From positions 186,001 through 250,000 of the forward strand of contig JAKULF010000015.1 in the NCBI GenBank assembly GCA_022661535.1: a stretch of 64,000 nucleotides of DNA. Reading direction: 5' to 3'. Under the pieces are notes generated by a model, which made no database searches, was not told the origin of the DNA, and saw nothing but the letters and a program-made list of their open reading frames with translations. Made by a program: the position numbers and the translations under genes. Below, one piece after another: positions 44,727-57,419 of this stretch (the first letter of the stretch is position 1; every line of letters begins with the position of its first letter). The stretch comes from Eutypa lata (taxonomy: Eukaryota > Ascomycota > Sordariomycetes > Xylariales > Diatrypaceae).

Positions 44727-46966
44727 TCACGCAATCTCAAGAGAGCGCGTCTGGCATCTCTGAAAGAAATCTAGATCTAGAGATGATGCTCCTATTCCAG
44801 TACCGAAGATACCAACCCGCATATATTTGCCCGGGGTCTCGGCTGGGTGAATAATCAAACCAAAAGCATGCGGCTTGTCATGCCCATCTGTATCCCCACT
44901 CTCATAGCTACCTATCAAGACAAGCAGCATGTCCTCCATCGAACTTGTATCATCAGAGGGGTTCCAATCGAATTTGAAGAAGCATCCGTTCTCCCCCGCT
45001 TTCAATAGGTAATAATGCCCACCCGCATCTCCCGTCACGAGCGGATATACGCCAAGAGATAGAGGAAAGACCCTTCCCGTAACAAACAGGATAGCCTGGG
45101 AGATTTGCCCAAACTTGTCTGACGAGCTCAGAACCGCAGAGGCATCTAGCTTCTCGCACTCCATACGCAGCTTGGTCAAGTGGTCTAGTTCCACCTCTTC
45201 TCCTCTGCCATCGACGTACGAGGTCGCGAGACCTCGTCCAACCCAACTCCAAGAGGGCACGGCATAAGAATTCCGATTGTTAAGCGAACGCAGCAGCTGG
45301 GAGAGTGGCTGCCGAGGCCTGATAAACCATAGCAAGCCATACAGCAACTGCTTCGTCCACAGGCCCGCAACGTACGAGTCGTCGCCCAACGAGGTGGCGA
45401 ATATTCGGGCGAGCCCCGACAATGCCGGGAGGTAATCTGACCTAACCGTGATCTGTCGAGCCGAATATTCCTTCATAATTTGGCTAGTCCAGGCGCGATA
45501 TAAGCCGGCTTGGCTCTTCCCCAAACTCTGTGCATATTCCAAACCCGTAGTCGCATCGATCGCCTGGGAGAGGCCAGAATACTCTGACCGGATCGTTTTG
45601 CCGCAGTGGAACAGCATCCCCGCTTTGGTGAAATATATGCGACGAGTCGAGAGCGCCTGTTCTTGATAGGTCCAAGCACGCTGGTTCCACGGGCTGCTGT
45701 CGATGATGAGCCTGCCCCAGTTATGGATGACGGGGTCTTCTTCACTCCACATGACCTTCTGGAAGTAATAGTCACTTCCACCAGCAGTACCGTTCGTAAA
45801 ATTAGTTAGTATGCGGACCCTAGGTTCGTCACGCAGCAGAAACCCCTCTTGACAGGACGAAGAGGTAAGAGCGCAGACAGTCACATAAGAGCCGGCATAG
45901 ATCTCATCCATCTGAGATGCCTCGCAGGCCCAATCATCGTAGCTATCCTGCAGAATGCAAAGAGCATCGATCCATATATACGGTATGGACAGAGCTCTGG
46001 CAACATCCACGGTATCTCTCTGTATGGGAGCCATCTCCTCGGGTATAAACCCAGACTCTAGTCGGGTTTCAGTGTCCTTGCATAGTTTCAGTTGCTCTGC
46101 GCCACCCCAACAATAGCTGAGAGTCAAGTACCGGGTGTCGCCTTCTGCGCTGTTCGGAATTTCATCAGTAGCTACCACTTTCAGGTCGGAGCCGCGCACA
46201 TCGATAAGCCTCGTTGGTAAGAAGCGAGGTGGAACTGAACTGGAGGAGTGTTGGCAGGTCGTCAGGCAATCATCTAGGCAGTTTTTCATAAATGAGAGCG
46301 GCTTCGATGTAAGGGAATGCTTTTCAATAGGAGGTGGCACTCGCGGCTCATCAGGATGTGTTCCTAGACGGTAGACAGGGCGGTCAGGAGATGACAATGG
46401 TAGAAGTGCTCAAGTAGACAAATTTCAGGGGTAGTACCAGCATTGCGGGTAACTATAAACCATATGTTTCCTAACGTGATCATTCCTATGTTAATATATT
46501 AGCCATCGTGGTCAAATCCAGCTGAGTGGGTAGTGCTTTTGATACCTTCAAGCTGTGCCGTCAATTCGACGCAAAGAAACAGTTCGCAAACACCGGTATC
46601 CGTATGCCCAGAGTCATGGATGTAATGCAAGTCCATAGTTAGTGCAAAGGATCGTTCTTCTACTTGGAGTGTATTCTTGACTGTAGTTGCAACTTCTATC
46701 GTTTGTACGGCCGTTCGCAATAAGGCGCAAAATTCGCATCCGGAACGTGCAGACCGCGCTAAACTGTCCAGCGATGGATATATATCATGATATCTGCGCT
46801 CATTCTTCTCTCGTATGACACGTTCCCGCCGGGTTTCTTGTCGACCTGATTCTAATCGCCTAGTGTCTCGGTAGTCTGGGGCAATCAGTGGTTGCTCTTC
46901 ACGAAAGGGAAGCCGAAGAGCAACTAAACATTTGTCGCACAAATGGCCTACGTGATGGTCGGTCAT
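44727..46966 (-). CDS. HET-domain protein (heterokaryon incompatibility family)
   Basis: Two exons (46966-46546 and 46408-44727) joined over a 137-bp intron give 700 residues. The phase leaves one base in exon 1 and two in exon 2, and the join reads QLEALLPLSS. The HET core is clear in YLTLSYCWGGAEQL and IPYIWIDALCILQDS, then DDWACEASQMDEIYAGSYVT, followed by the C-terminal part SSPWNQRAWTYQEQALSTRR and FHCGK. The N-terminal region has a Cys pair (CEFCALL) seen in many HET proteins. HET domains are linked to cell death on fusion with genetically different strains. Whether this one has a partner gene cannot be told. The TTG near 46397 is internal and not the start. Confidence 0.88.
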
Positions 46967-49404
46967 ATTGGGCGGTACAGGGCTAGGTATAAATCTCGTC
47001 GCTAAATATAGTCTAGATATAGGAGAGTAGCAGTCTACTTCCTGCTATTCTCCGCAGAGAATTTCTCCATAATCCTGAACTTATGCGGGGCTGCTTGTGC
47101 TGACTACCATGGGATACTGGCCCTCTGGCCCCGTAGCCATCAATTCGATTTCGGGCACGAAATGATCCAGATAGATTACTCTAAAGGCGGTTTTATGATA
47201 CAATAGAGTGCTCATGGAACGATAGCCACCAGCAACCTCGCCTGTACTGGTTTTAGAAAATACCCCTGAGATATAACGTATATATACACTATAGTGGCGG
47301 AATTGATCTTACCGGATATGGTGACTTCCTTCTTCACGAGTTGGGAGTGATGCAAAGTTATGATATCTCTTGATTTAGTATTAAAAAGGTCGAAGATAAG
47401 CTCACGAGAATATGATACAAGGGCCAGTTTGTCTAGAAGAGATGGTCTCGAGGTCTTGAAGAAGGCACTTTGACTAATCAGATATGCTGAGCTATTCAGG
47501 AAGATGACCCTAAGATGCTCACGAGCTGTTTAATCAACTTTTGGAACAGGATATACCTTTTTATAACAGGTAGAGGGTGTCAATACAACAGTATAATACA
47601 TAGCTGATGGCTTTATGGGTGCAGTGTGGCCTGTCAATCCTGGGCATTTAACAAATGTATCATTCTAGTGTTGTTGTATCTTGTAGGAATTCTAAGGATA
47701 CACTAGGCAGGTGCCAAATCTAGGTATGTAGTTGTATGTGGTGATGTAGACTACAAGGTAGTCACGTGTGATTGATATGCACGGGTGTTCTCTTCAACAG
47801 TGGTGTGTTATTTCCATCGATAAACCAGACCCTTTACACCAGCATCGCGTAGAGTTGCAAGTTCTTAGGCCATAATGATTAGCTGTAGCGCGTGTTCCAG
47901 CACTTAGGCTGAGTTCCTTGAGCTGTTTTCCTTGTGAAACCACAAGCTGGGATCAGTTCTTTCTCACCCTGTCCAATCGGTGCGGTGGGCACGCAACAAC
48001 AATAATCGAGTAGAACCACTCCATATGGAGCATCCTGGCGTACATCGTAATTGTAGCATAGTAAAGAGCTTTTTCCATAACTGCTTCTCCAGCATTCAAG
48101 GGAGACTCTTCTGTTTCGGCGATCTTCCACACTGCCTCGGTTTCTTTGTAATAGTTGTATATGCCCCTTTCCTTTTTAAAACGTTCGGAAACAGCTTAGA
48201 ATTATTTGTCTGTCCTCTAAAATTGAGTATTCTGACAAGTTGCCGCCATTTCCCAGAGGTATCTGCGAGAACAGAGAGCTCGTTCTGTAAAGACCGGTCC
48301 CTTGGCTGTTACTTATGTCTAACAGGTGGCGCAACATCCGTGTCCGCAGCCGTGAAGGATTTGATGGTCAATGGGTTATGAAGGCTGCAAACAAAAGCGA
48401 ACCGCCAGGCAATGTTGATGTTTAACGGAAGAAGGGTGTGGAAAAGTCCTCGAGTGATTACTTAGATAAATAATACCCCGTATCATATTCCGTATAGCCT
48501 CTTTACCAGCAGCCCATCAGAATAATCTAGGGATAGTTGGTTCGAATGTCGTTTGAAAGTTGCTGCCTTGTGCCCGATGACTGGTAGGGTTTAAGATGGG
48601 CTGATGGGCGGGCAAGTCGTCGTTGCTAAGTTAAATGAGTCATGTCACATCAGACATCCGAATTTGAACAACACCTGCTTATTCAAGAACAACCAGCAGT
48701 TGTTTTATAGCAAGCAGGTGCAAACCTATGATTATTCAGATTATTAACGTAACATATATGCCAATAACGGTAGTAAAGAGCTTACTTAGTACACATCCTT
48801 GATCTTAGGCGCACTGTAACTCCCAATCCGGAATTGTTTCGATTACTCTGTCAGCAATCTGATAGGATCGGAAACGAGACCCGTAGGTCTCAAAGGACGT
48901 TGCGTATTTCCAAGTCAGATCTAACACCAACGGAGCGGGAAGATGTGGGTCAAGTCCGAGTGATCCCCTAAAGCCCTCTCCTTGTTCTCCCGATCGATCA
49001 TGATCACGATCACGACATCATCATAGAATCAGCTGTTTCCACTGTTGGTATCTCCTTCCCAGCGTTCTCGAAAAGTGGTTAGTTGCCTAGTTAATTGCGT
49101 AGTCCTTTCCCCTGTATGACAGGCTATGGAATGCCCATCACATGCATCGTCACCCGCACCAGCCTTAACTGCCTGGCTGATTTTAAGCTCAAGTACGGCG
49201 TAGCACGGGTGGTTCTATTGACCCGAACCCGTAAAACAGTTTGTTTCCACGTATGCCATATTGCTAACGACATAGTTAGCAACTTAAACATCCATCCAGG
49301 GATGGCCACGACGGCTATAAAAGGGGGTTTCATATGCGCATGGAGAACTTCACTTGTCAGCTGAATCCAAACACTTCTCCATACCTACTCAGCAACCCAC
49401 CAAG
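46967..49404. other. 2.4-kb intergenic region
   Basis: No recognised gene. Unassigned frames of 133 codons (47980-48381, plus) and 83 codons (47879-48130, minus) overlap each other and are probably chance. GATCATGATCACGATCACGA lies near 49,000. A strong TATA box precedes the quinone reductase relic. Confidence 0.45.
49316..49323 (+). promoter_or_regulatory. TATA box of the quinone reductase gene
   Basis: TATAAAAG lies 82 bases upstream of the ATG at 49405. It is still intact although the gene is broken. Confidence 0.6.
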
Positions 49405-50114
49405 ATGAAAGTCTTCATCGTCTACGCCCACCCGGAGCCACAGTCGCTAAACGGCTCACTGCTCAAAGTCACAGTAGACGAGCTCGAAGCCCAGGGCCAC
49501 GAGGTGCAGGTCTCCGACCTCTACGCCATGGAGTGGAAAGCGCAGGTGGACCGCGCCGACTTCCAGCAGGTGCCGCCGGGGGCACGCCTGAAGGTGGGGT
49601 GGGCGTCGGGGGAGGCGACGCTGGCGGGCCGCCTCACGGAGGACGTGAAGCGCGAGCAGGAGAAGCTGGTGTGGGCCGACGCCGTGGTCCTGCAGTTCCC
49701 GCTCTGGTGGTACGGGATGCCGGCGATCCTGAAGGGGTGGGTCGAGCGGGTCTTCTCGCTGCTCTTCGCGTTCGGCTTCGGCGAGTACAACGACGCGCAC
49801 ACTGGGGCGACCGGTACGGCGAGGGCAAGTTCCTGGGCAAGCGCGCCATGCTGGTCCTGACGGCCGGGAGCTGGAGGGAGCACTAATACTCCCCGCGGGG
49901 CATCACGGGCGGCATCGACGATCTGCTCTTCCCTATCAACCACGGGATCCTCTACTACACCGGCTTCGCGGTCCTGCCGCCGTTCGTCGTGTATAATGGT
50001 GACAGGGTGAACGAGGAGACTTTCAAAGTAACGGCAGACGAACTCCGCGAGAGGTTGCGAACCCTGTCTACTACGAAACCTATTGCGTACCGTCGCCAGA
50101 ACGGGGGAGACTAA
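49405..50114 (+). pseudogene. NAD(P)H quinone oxidoreductase (flavodoxin-like) recently broken
   Basis: A flavin-dependent reductase of the NQO1/modulator-of-drug-activity family. The frame starts MKVFIVYAHPEPQSLNGSLL (FMN/FAD phosphate loop), then LQFPLWWYGMPAILKGWVER. At about 49800 the frame shifts by two bases: the sequence has an extra AC in the CACAC preceding TGGGGCGACCGG. The downstream frame gives GDRYGEGKFLGKRAMLVLTA, as expected for the family. Further on, EH is followed by an in-frame TAA and then YSPRGITGGIDDLLFPINHG, as if a single TAA codon had been inserted. The rest is intact to a stop at 50112-50114. Two small insertions in otherwise well-kept sequence mark a young pseudogene, or an assembly error if both lie in noise. 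It has no introns. Confidence 0.8.
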
Positions 50115-51731
50115 CATACCTAGCTTGACTCTAAAAGAAGGACTAGAGGGTCCTTCTGATTCGGGCTTTTCGATACATATTGCCAAGGATGCTACTGGTT
50201 CACAAGACTAAAAGCGTAGACTGACACCTAGAAGGTGAAAACCCTCACTTCACACGGGTGTCCAACTTTTTTATTTGGCGTAGTCCTAGGTATGTTCTTT
50301 TACCCTTTTAAGCCATTATGTGTCACGTAATAGTTATCAACTAACTAGACCTAGTTTCTTCTTCTCCTCTCCGTCACGGTGCCTGGCCCCTAATTTTGAC
50401 GAAGCTAGCGGTGCTGGCACTACTGTCGTATCAACTCTACGTCTATATCACCCCGCATTGCTCGAGGTGAACCAGGCGGGGAACACAGAAATAAGTCGCA
50501 GTTAAATCATTTTGTAAATACCAATCTACTCATTGCAGGCTAGAAATAAATATATATATAATAGCGACCCGAGATAGATTTCCCCTATTATATCCAGTTT
50601 TATAGAGTTTCTCGTCAAAGGCATGATAATAATCTCACCCGCTTACCTGACAACAGATGCTTGCTACCAAGTTAATACTTCCCCGGGAAAAGCAATATGG
50701 CCAGGGAAACCATTCACGGTTCTACCCATACGCAGCCCGCTCTATGACTATATCAGTCAGTACTCATGGAACTCGGAGAACGAACATACTTAGAGCATAT
50801 AATATGTACGTAGGCATCTAACTAAACGACCGACTTAACATCTCAGGCTCAACATCTACGCTCTAGAAATTAACATTATCACTACAGCTAAATGCTATCT
50901 AGAAATAACTATGCCAGATGACTACTTAAGTATACAGTTATATAATGTATGTACAATCGATCATTGCTTCCCTTCTTCTATACAACCCTATTTAATACTT
51001 AATACTCAATGCTATGCTATGCTATGCTATGCTCTGCTATGCTGTACCTGCAGTCCCATCCCAGCCGGACCCAACCAAAACGCAGGGCCGTACATGTATG
51101 TACCTGTGTAGCCCCCAGAACGCCTTTTTCCCATTTGAATGATCTTCCATTTCAAGACCCCATGTGTAGTTGAAACAGCAGATTATACACTGACGGCAGA
51201 TTGGTAGTTGTGTCATGCTTGTTCGAATTTTAAATACCGCCATCGACGACGTTTCTCTCCTTCCACGTTCATGCTTTCCCCCGTCCTACTCTTGCAGGAG
51301 TCCCAACTAGTTATTCGCTCAGACACTGTCCCATTCGTATGTGGTAAGCAAGACACTCTACCATACGAAAGCTCCTCTTCGGCGTTGAAGTCACAACCCA
51401 ATTGCTGTCCCGGGCGCACTGTATATCTCAGTCCTCTTCGGTCCCGCGACAGCTAGCAATCGGTCGCCGAATTCAGTTTCTACCGGCCATGAAGTTCACA
51501 GTCAAGACCGGGTAGATAGTTAAAACAGGCATTCTGTGGCGACAATGATATAACAATTAGCCGAAAGTCGTCGTTATTGCCGGGTCCCAATGGGTCCCAG
51601 AGCTATTGGTAAACGGGTCAGTCGGTTTCGCCTCGTTCGTTATTCGAGAGACGTCCCAGATCTATCCCCAACCAATTAATCCCACCATCTCGGCTCCTCC
51701 AACCCTAGTCAGGAGCAAAACGCAACCCCCT
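50115..51731. other. 1.6-kb intergenic region with a pentanucleotide repeat
   Basis: No gene was recognised. The segment at about 51009-51043 is a microsatellite of GCTAT units. The right end is the 3' flank of the Dgr2-type gene. Confidence 0.5.
51009..51043. repeat. (GCTAT)n microsatellite
   Basis: About seven copies of the pentamer GCTAT with one variant unit (GCTCT). Confidence 0.8.
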
Positions 51732-54700
51732 TCAACTACCATTCGACTGATCAGCCGACGCCGCTCCACCTCCATTCGGCTGCTGGCCCGTCTGCCCTTC
51801 TCTTGGTGGTGAGATCCCCAACCCCGAAGCGCCGCTAACGCTGCGGTGGTTATTGTTAGCCGAGCCGCCACCGCCGCCGCCCGTATTCGTATTCCGCCAC
51901 CGGTTCTTCTTCCAGAACGACGAGGAATTCGCGCCTACAACCGCCGGGTCCTAAGTCCACGTTCGAGTCAGTTCGCTGATGCCTATACAACTAACGTCTA
52001 AAACGCGAGCAGCTCCTCCCGGTGTTCTCCAGACGGATAGAAATGATGTCTCAATCCGATAAACGAAAACGTGTGATGACGAGACAGAAGGCCTTTTTTA
52101 AATAAATAAAAATGGGGGGAAGGGGTTAAGAGCTTTCAAAATCTGCTCACCTGGCCTAGAGGACCACCACTACCAGCGCCACCGCCACCGCCACCATCGG
52201 TCTCTTCATCCAAAGATTTAAAAGAGAAACTCGGCGTGGGCGGGAAACGAGACGCCGCGGCCGACGTATCTTTCGGAGTAGATCTACTCTCGTCCGTCTT
52301 TCCGCCACCACCACCACCACCACCACCGGTACTATGGCTAGTCGCCGGACTAAGGGGGTGCATGTGCATATCCGAGATGGAGATTCCGGTCCCATTCCCA
52401 TTTCCGTTAAGATTGCTGCTAACCTCGCTAGAATGCGTAAGCTTCCTCGTCCTAGATGCTGCAGCATAATCAAGAGTGACGCCGGACGACGGCCTAGAAG
52501 CGACCGGCGAGCGCCCCGGCCCCCTCACCTTACTCGGGGAGACGGACCGCTCGCTGATGGTCGACGCGTTCAGCGACCCCGTCGATATGCTAACGGAGCT
52601 CCCCATGTGGAGATGACTATGGCTGTGGCCATGGACCCCCTGGCGCCACGTGTCGATGCGGTCGGTGTTCAGCTGCTGCGGCGGGAAGGCCGCCGCCGCC
52701 GCCGCGCCCCGCTGCTGTCCCTGGTTGATCGAGGTCCGGCGGGAGGCCGGGTCCCTGCTGCTGCCGATGCTGGCGCTGGTCCGGGTGATGGTTCGGCTCA
52801 GAAACCCGTCTTTCCCGACCTTCTTCGAGAACGTCGAGCCCGTCTCCCAGTTGTCTTGCCGGCGCTTCGCGAACGCGCAATCCTGGCGGAACACCTTGAT
52901 GGAGCCCGCGTGGTCCGTCGTGACGATGATGTTGCCGTCGTGGTGGGCCGAGCGAGCGATAAAGGCGGGGGACTCCTCGGGCTTCTTGATATGCGTTGTC
53001 GTTGTCGTCGTCGTCGCCGACTCTGACTGCGCATCGCTAGGATGTAGGGACTCTGTTTCTAGTTCCTCCTTACTTAGTAACATGACGGGGGGCGGGTTAC
53101 ATAGTGTGTAAACGGGGTCGTTCGAAGACTGGAGTAGCTGGCGGGTTTCCTTAGGAGCAAACACGGCTTCCGTAACAGCATGTGCGTGAGCCTCGAAGTA
53201 CTCATAGGGCCTCCTATCATCCTTATCTGGCTCCACGGAATCGGTCGACCAGATGAACGCTTTCCGATCTTCGCTTCCGCATATAATATACTTCCCATCG
53301 TCGCTAAAACTAGCTTTAATTTGATTACACGAGTTTTCATGTCCCTTCATTTTCACCTCCAGAGTCTTGTCCTTCAAGTCATAGATTCTGATACGAGAGT
53401 CGTTAGACGTAATGAGGATCTTAACCTCACCCTCTGGTGAGTCAGGCGGAAAGCTCATAGTTCGAATTCCCGTGATTTTGCTCCCGCGCGCATTTTTCCC
53501 GCGAGAAGATCGCACATGAATTTGAGTGTCATATTTGAGGCCGACCGTCTCGTAGAACATACAAAGACCATTAAGACAGCCAGCCATGGCAGTTTTACCA
53601 TCGGGTGAAAAGGCCACGGCGGTGATGATATCGGACATCTGGCTAGAATACGCAACAGACCTATCCGGGATGCTCCAAAGCCTCAAGGTAGCATCAAGCG
53701 ATCCAGCCAGGAAGAAGCGATCGTCCCGAGGATGGAAGGAGATGGACGTGACGAAATCATTGTGCTTGAATGTACACAGGCACTCAGGTCTACTCATGTG
53801 CCATAATCGCACTGTCCTATCCATAGAAGAAGACAAAAGGAAATTGTTTTTACTCCAACTCAGATCAAGAATGTCGCCGGTGTGTCCCACAAACTCCCTA
53901 AGAGGCTTCGAGTGGAACACCGGTGCGCTCAGGTGTTGTTGCTGTCTCCCTTCCGGAACAGACGCGTTTTCTCCATCTTCAAAGGCCCTCCGATCTTCAG
54001 GGGTTGCCAGAACACCCCAGACACGCAGAACCCGGTCTTTACCTCCTGTGGCTAGGTATTTGCCATTGTTGCTAAACTCGACAGCCCATATGGGTCCACC
54101 CGACTTGGAATCCTGCTTATGGTATCCATGGAGATTTGTTTCTGTTCCAGCGCTGTCCCCCGTCTTGTCGTTTACTTGTGGGTGTGTTCCAACTAGCTCT
54201 TGTGCTAGGAAAACTCGATTGAACTCTTTTATCTTCTTGTCGTGAGCTCTCACCCGGATGAAGCGCGGTGGCTCTTTATGATGTGGGATATAGCCGCCGC
54301 CGTCGGCAGGGAAAGCAAAGGCTACTGCGTTAGCTCCCTCAGTTCTTGCGTCGCTACTTATCTCGGATCCATCATCGAAAGTGTCGTCATCTCTCCTTTT
54401 GCCGCCGATCATGCTCAACCGGCTAAGTAATGAATTTCCCTTTCTGCGAAAATGTTAGCGGTCCTTCCCTCTTATTGTCCGCCAAACTGAGGACTTCAAC
54501 CTAATGGTAGGACATACTTCTTGTGTTTCAACGGGTCTAATTGGGAAGCACTGGTGTTCTTTGTGAGAGGGTCAGGGCTAGGACGAGCGACTCGATCATT
54601 GGTAGTAGTTTCGGGTTTCGGTGCCGCTGAGTTGAGGAATCTAGAGGCAAGAGAGCGATCGGTATTGGTTCTTTCGATGATATGCTGTGATCGTGATCGG

Positions 54701-55588
54701 CGAGTAATTGTCAGTCTTGAGGACTCGTATACATCGATGGATTGATCAATGGTGGTCCAAACTTACACGCGACAATGGATCAGTAGGCGATGGCAAAACG
54801 GGCGACGCTGAGCCAGGAGAGCGGGCTCTTGGTGTCGTCGTCTTTGTTCCCTTTACATTATCTTGTGCCGAGGTTGTTTCCTTCCGTAATAGACTTAGAG
54901 CCCCCTTTTTACCGCTTGCGGGGATCTGAATGCTGTTGCCTGAATTGACGATTCGAAAGTCAGTCTCTTAAAAGTCGCACTTCAACTCTCCACAATGTCC
55001 ACATTATATCTCAGATTGAACTGAATAAGCATAGACGGCGGTGTAGCACCAAGTGGGCGTATCTGCGAAAATCATGGTAGACTGGGAGGCTGGACAGGCT
55101 GTTACGCTGCAGGCAACAGAATAATAAAATGGACAGGTAGACACATGTGGAGGACAGCGCAGGGCAGGGCAGGACAGGACTGGGGGAGGCTGGGCATGCT
55201 GGGCATGCTGGGACTTGAAGGAATAATGGATGGATTAGAAGGATTAGAAGCTTGGCGTATCTCACTCACCTTGAACTGGGCTGGTATTGCTTGTATTACC
55301 GTCGCTCTCGTCAGCAGCAGTAGTATCTGCAGCTGACGAATTGATGATAAGACGGTTGGGAAGAGAGGGAGTCGTTGATGATCGTGACGGGCCGACGGTG
55401 TGTGGGTTGGACAACGGCGGCTCATTTAACGTTAAGGGGTGATGAGAATCGCCCATTCGGGGGGGCGCAGTAATTGACTTTGGTCGCGTCGACGGGTTCG
55501 GGTTCGCATGCTGCTTCTTGCTTCCCTTCTTCTTGTCGGGGCCATGGTCGGGATCGCCGGTAATGTCCGGCGGAGAATATGAAGACAT
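51732..55588 (-). CDS. WD40-repeat protein of the Dgr2/WDR44 type
   Basis: A large scaffold-like protein of about 1056 residues in five exons (55588-55270, 54939-54767, 54684-54518, 54443-52151, 51950-51732), all joins GT-AG and in phase. The N terminus is Ser/Pro/Asn-rich and disordered. The WD40 core starts with GPIWAVEFSNNGKYLATGGK and GHTGDILDLSWSKN, and repeats include SSSMDRTVRLWHM and AGSLDATLRLWSIPD. Repeats continue through LITSNDSRIRIYDLKD and ICGSEDRKAFIWS. A glycine tract and Ser-rich tail follow. The last exon is easily missed: the preceding frame appears to end at 52136, but a GTGAGC donor leads over a 200-bp intron to GANSSSFWKKNRWRN, the conserved C-terminal motif of this family. 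Yeast Dgr2 and human WDR44 relatives bind membranes or small GTPases; role here is inference. Confidence 0.85.
52304..52329. repeat. Glycine-codon microsatellite in the WD40 gene
   Basis: A CCA-type run on the plus strand encodes a run of nine Gly in the C-terminal linker of the WD40 protein. Length may vary between strains. Confidence 0.7.
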
Positions 55589-57419
55589 GTTTGAATATCA
55601 GGATTGTACGTACTACACGAGCAATACATATGTGACCCGAATAGCTACCTAGGTAGGAATGTATGATGATTATGCCGATCTATCCTGCCTGCAGGTCACC
55701 GTACACAAAGGATTTTAGATAGAAGAAAAGATAGAAACGGCGTCGGTAGCCAAAGATGAATATCAAAGCATCCTCGGCGGTCCGCTATGCGTTGTAGTTC
55801 GGCGATAAGATATTACTAAACCTATCCAAAGCTAAAATCTCGCGTTGTCTCTTTATGATAACTGCTTCGTATACGGTTCATAGGTATGTATTTATAGGCC
55901 CAGTCGGAAATAACACTTCGAGGCCGTGAGGATCACGATAAGGTTGTCATAGCAAGCGACAGATCATGATCATGATGAAAAGCTTTAAGTTATTAGTAGT
56001 AAGTACGCGCCAAGTATGTACGTAGTTAGGGATGGCTGGGATGGTCGGTCGGTTAGTCACATGGGAAAAACGTTAACTCTAAGTAATTGGCGCGACAGCG
56101 GGCCGGATGATGAAATCAAATGCACCCGTCATGCAGGGAGGGGCTCTAGCTACCTACTTACAGAGAACTCGGAGATAAGTTATAACCAAATAAGGATCAA
56201 GAACCGCTCGATGAACACTGGAAAGTATAAATAACCACGCAGCCACGTCATAATATTCACCTGCTTGAATCTAGTAAAACCGCCCAAGGATCAACCACTG
56301 GGGACAGTGACTGGGATTGGAATGCAGAATGAGACCTACATCATACTTACATGTATGTACGATACTTACCCCGGATCGGCACTTGGGGACGCCCACGCTA
56401 ATGGTAGCAAATCAATGACGTGCCTACCCCTCTACAAATTTATTTCTATTAATATAATGACAGACGCCTATCCTTTACCTCTTTTGGATGAAAACCGTTA
56501 TAGTATACTCAGGTATCCTTGTACCTTAAAAGGCATCCCTTCCCTTTCTTCGCCTATTACTACTATGTACGTAGGGTTATATGAAATACCATCTCGTGAA
56601 TTTTGTAGGTTGAGTGATAATCACGACCTCAGCTTCATTCAATGTACCAAATCCCACATTCACGGCGTTGATTCGCATGGCAGTAGGCAGAGTAACAATG
56701 TAGAGACAGCAACTGGGGGGGCTCAGAAGGGAAACGATTCAACGATAGAAACACGAAGCCATCCCATAGCCATATTTATTGTGATAGCTAGACTATGACT
56801 TACAAGTAGCTCATATTGTTGACTATACTGCCTAGGTAGGTAGGCTATAGCAACGAGAGATTTTAGCTTTTAAGTAGCTTTTAAGCCTCTAGATCGGTCT
56901 TGGGCTACTGCACAGGGGTCTTTAACCCAACTTGACAAAGGCTGTCCAGGCTACAAAATGTGGTCGCGGAAACGAGGGACAGCGTGGCTCTTGGCGGCTC
57001 TAGGTAATGTATATCGTATATTAGAACATACATAATCATGGACTCGTCCCTATCAGGAGGGGAAAGCGCCCGATCATTATTATCTAGCCCTACCTAGCCA
57101 CCCTGTTTGTTCCTCTCTTAGGGATGCAGATCCGTTATGTACAGAACCAGTCTCAATATGGCCGTCGTGCAATGTCGAATCTTCGTGACAGGATGACCTA
57201 TGGAGGGTCCGTCAACGCCCACTGAACACTAACTATATACTCGTCGCAATTGGGTGTCGTCTACTGTAAATTGTTTCATCTTAATGATGCTAAGTAGCTT
57301 GAGGGTATCATAAACCTAAATCTTAGAATAGATCGAAGTAAAATCTAGACAGAATCGAGGTCGACGCGGCTTCTCCCACACTCCAGACACTCTAGTTAGG
57401 CCGGAATCAGTCTCTTCGT
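55589..57419. other. 1.8-kb intergenic region
   Basis: No gene was recognised. A 177-codon plus-strand frame at 56265-56798 opens from TTG and shows no motif. CTACCTAGGTAGG-like motifs occur at about 55645 and 56828. Confidence 0.5.

Noticed and set aside
47879..48381. Overlapping 133- and 83-codon frames on opposite strands
   Set aside because: Mutually overlapping, no similarity, no supporting signals.
49780..49900. Intron to explain the frame change in the quinone reductase
   Set aside because: No GT-AG pair spans the shift, and both sides are conserved sequence with no spare length.
56265..56798. 177-codon plus-strand frame
   Set aside because: No ATG at its start and no recognisable domain; AT-rich intergenic context.
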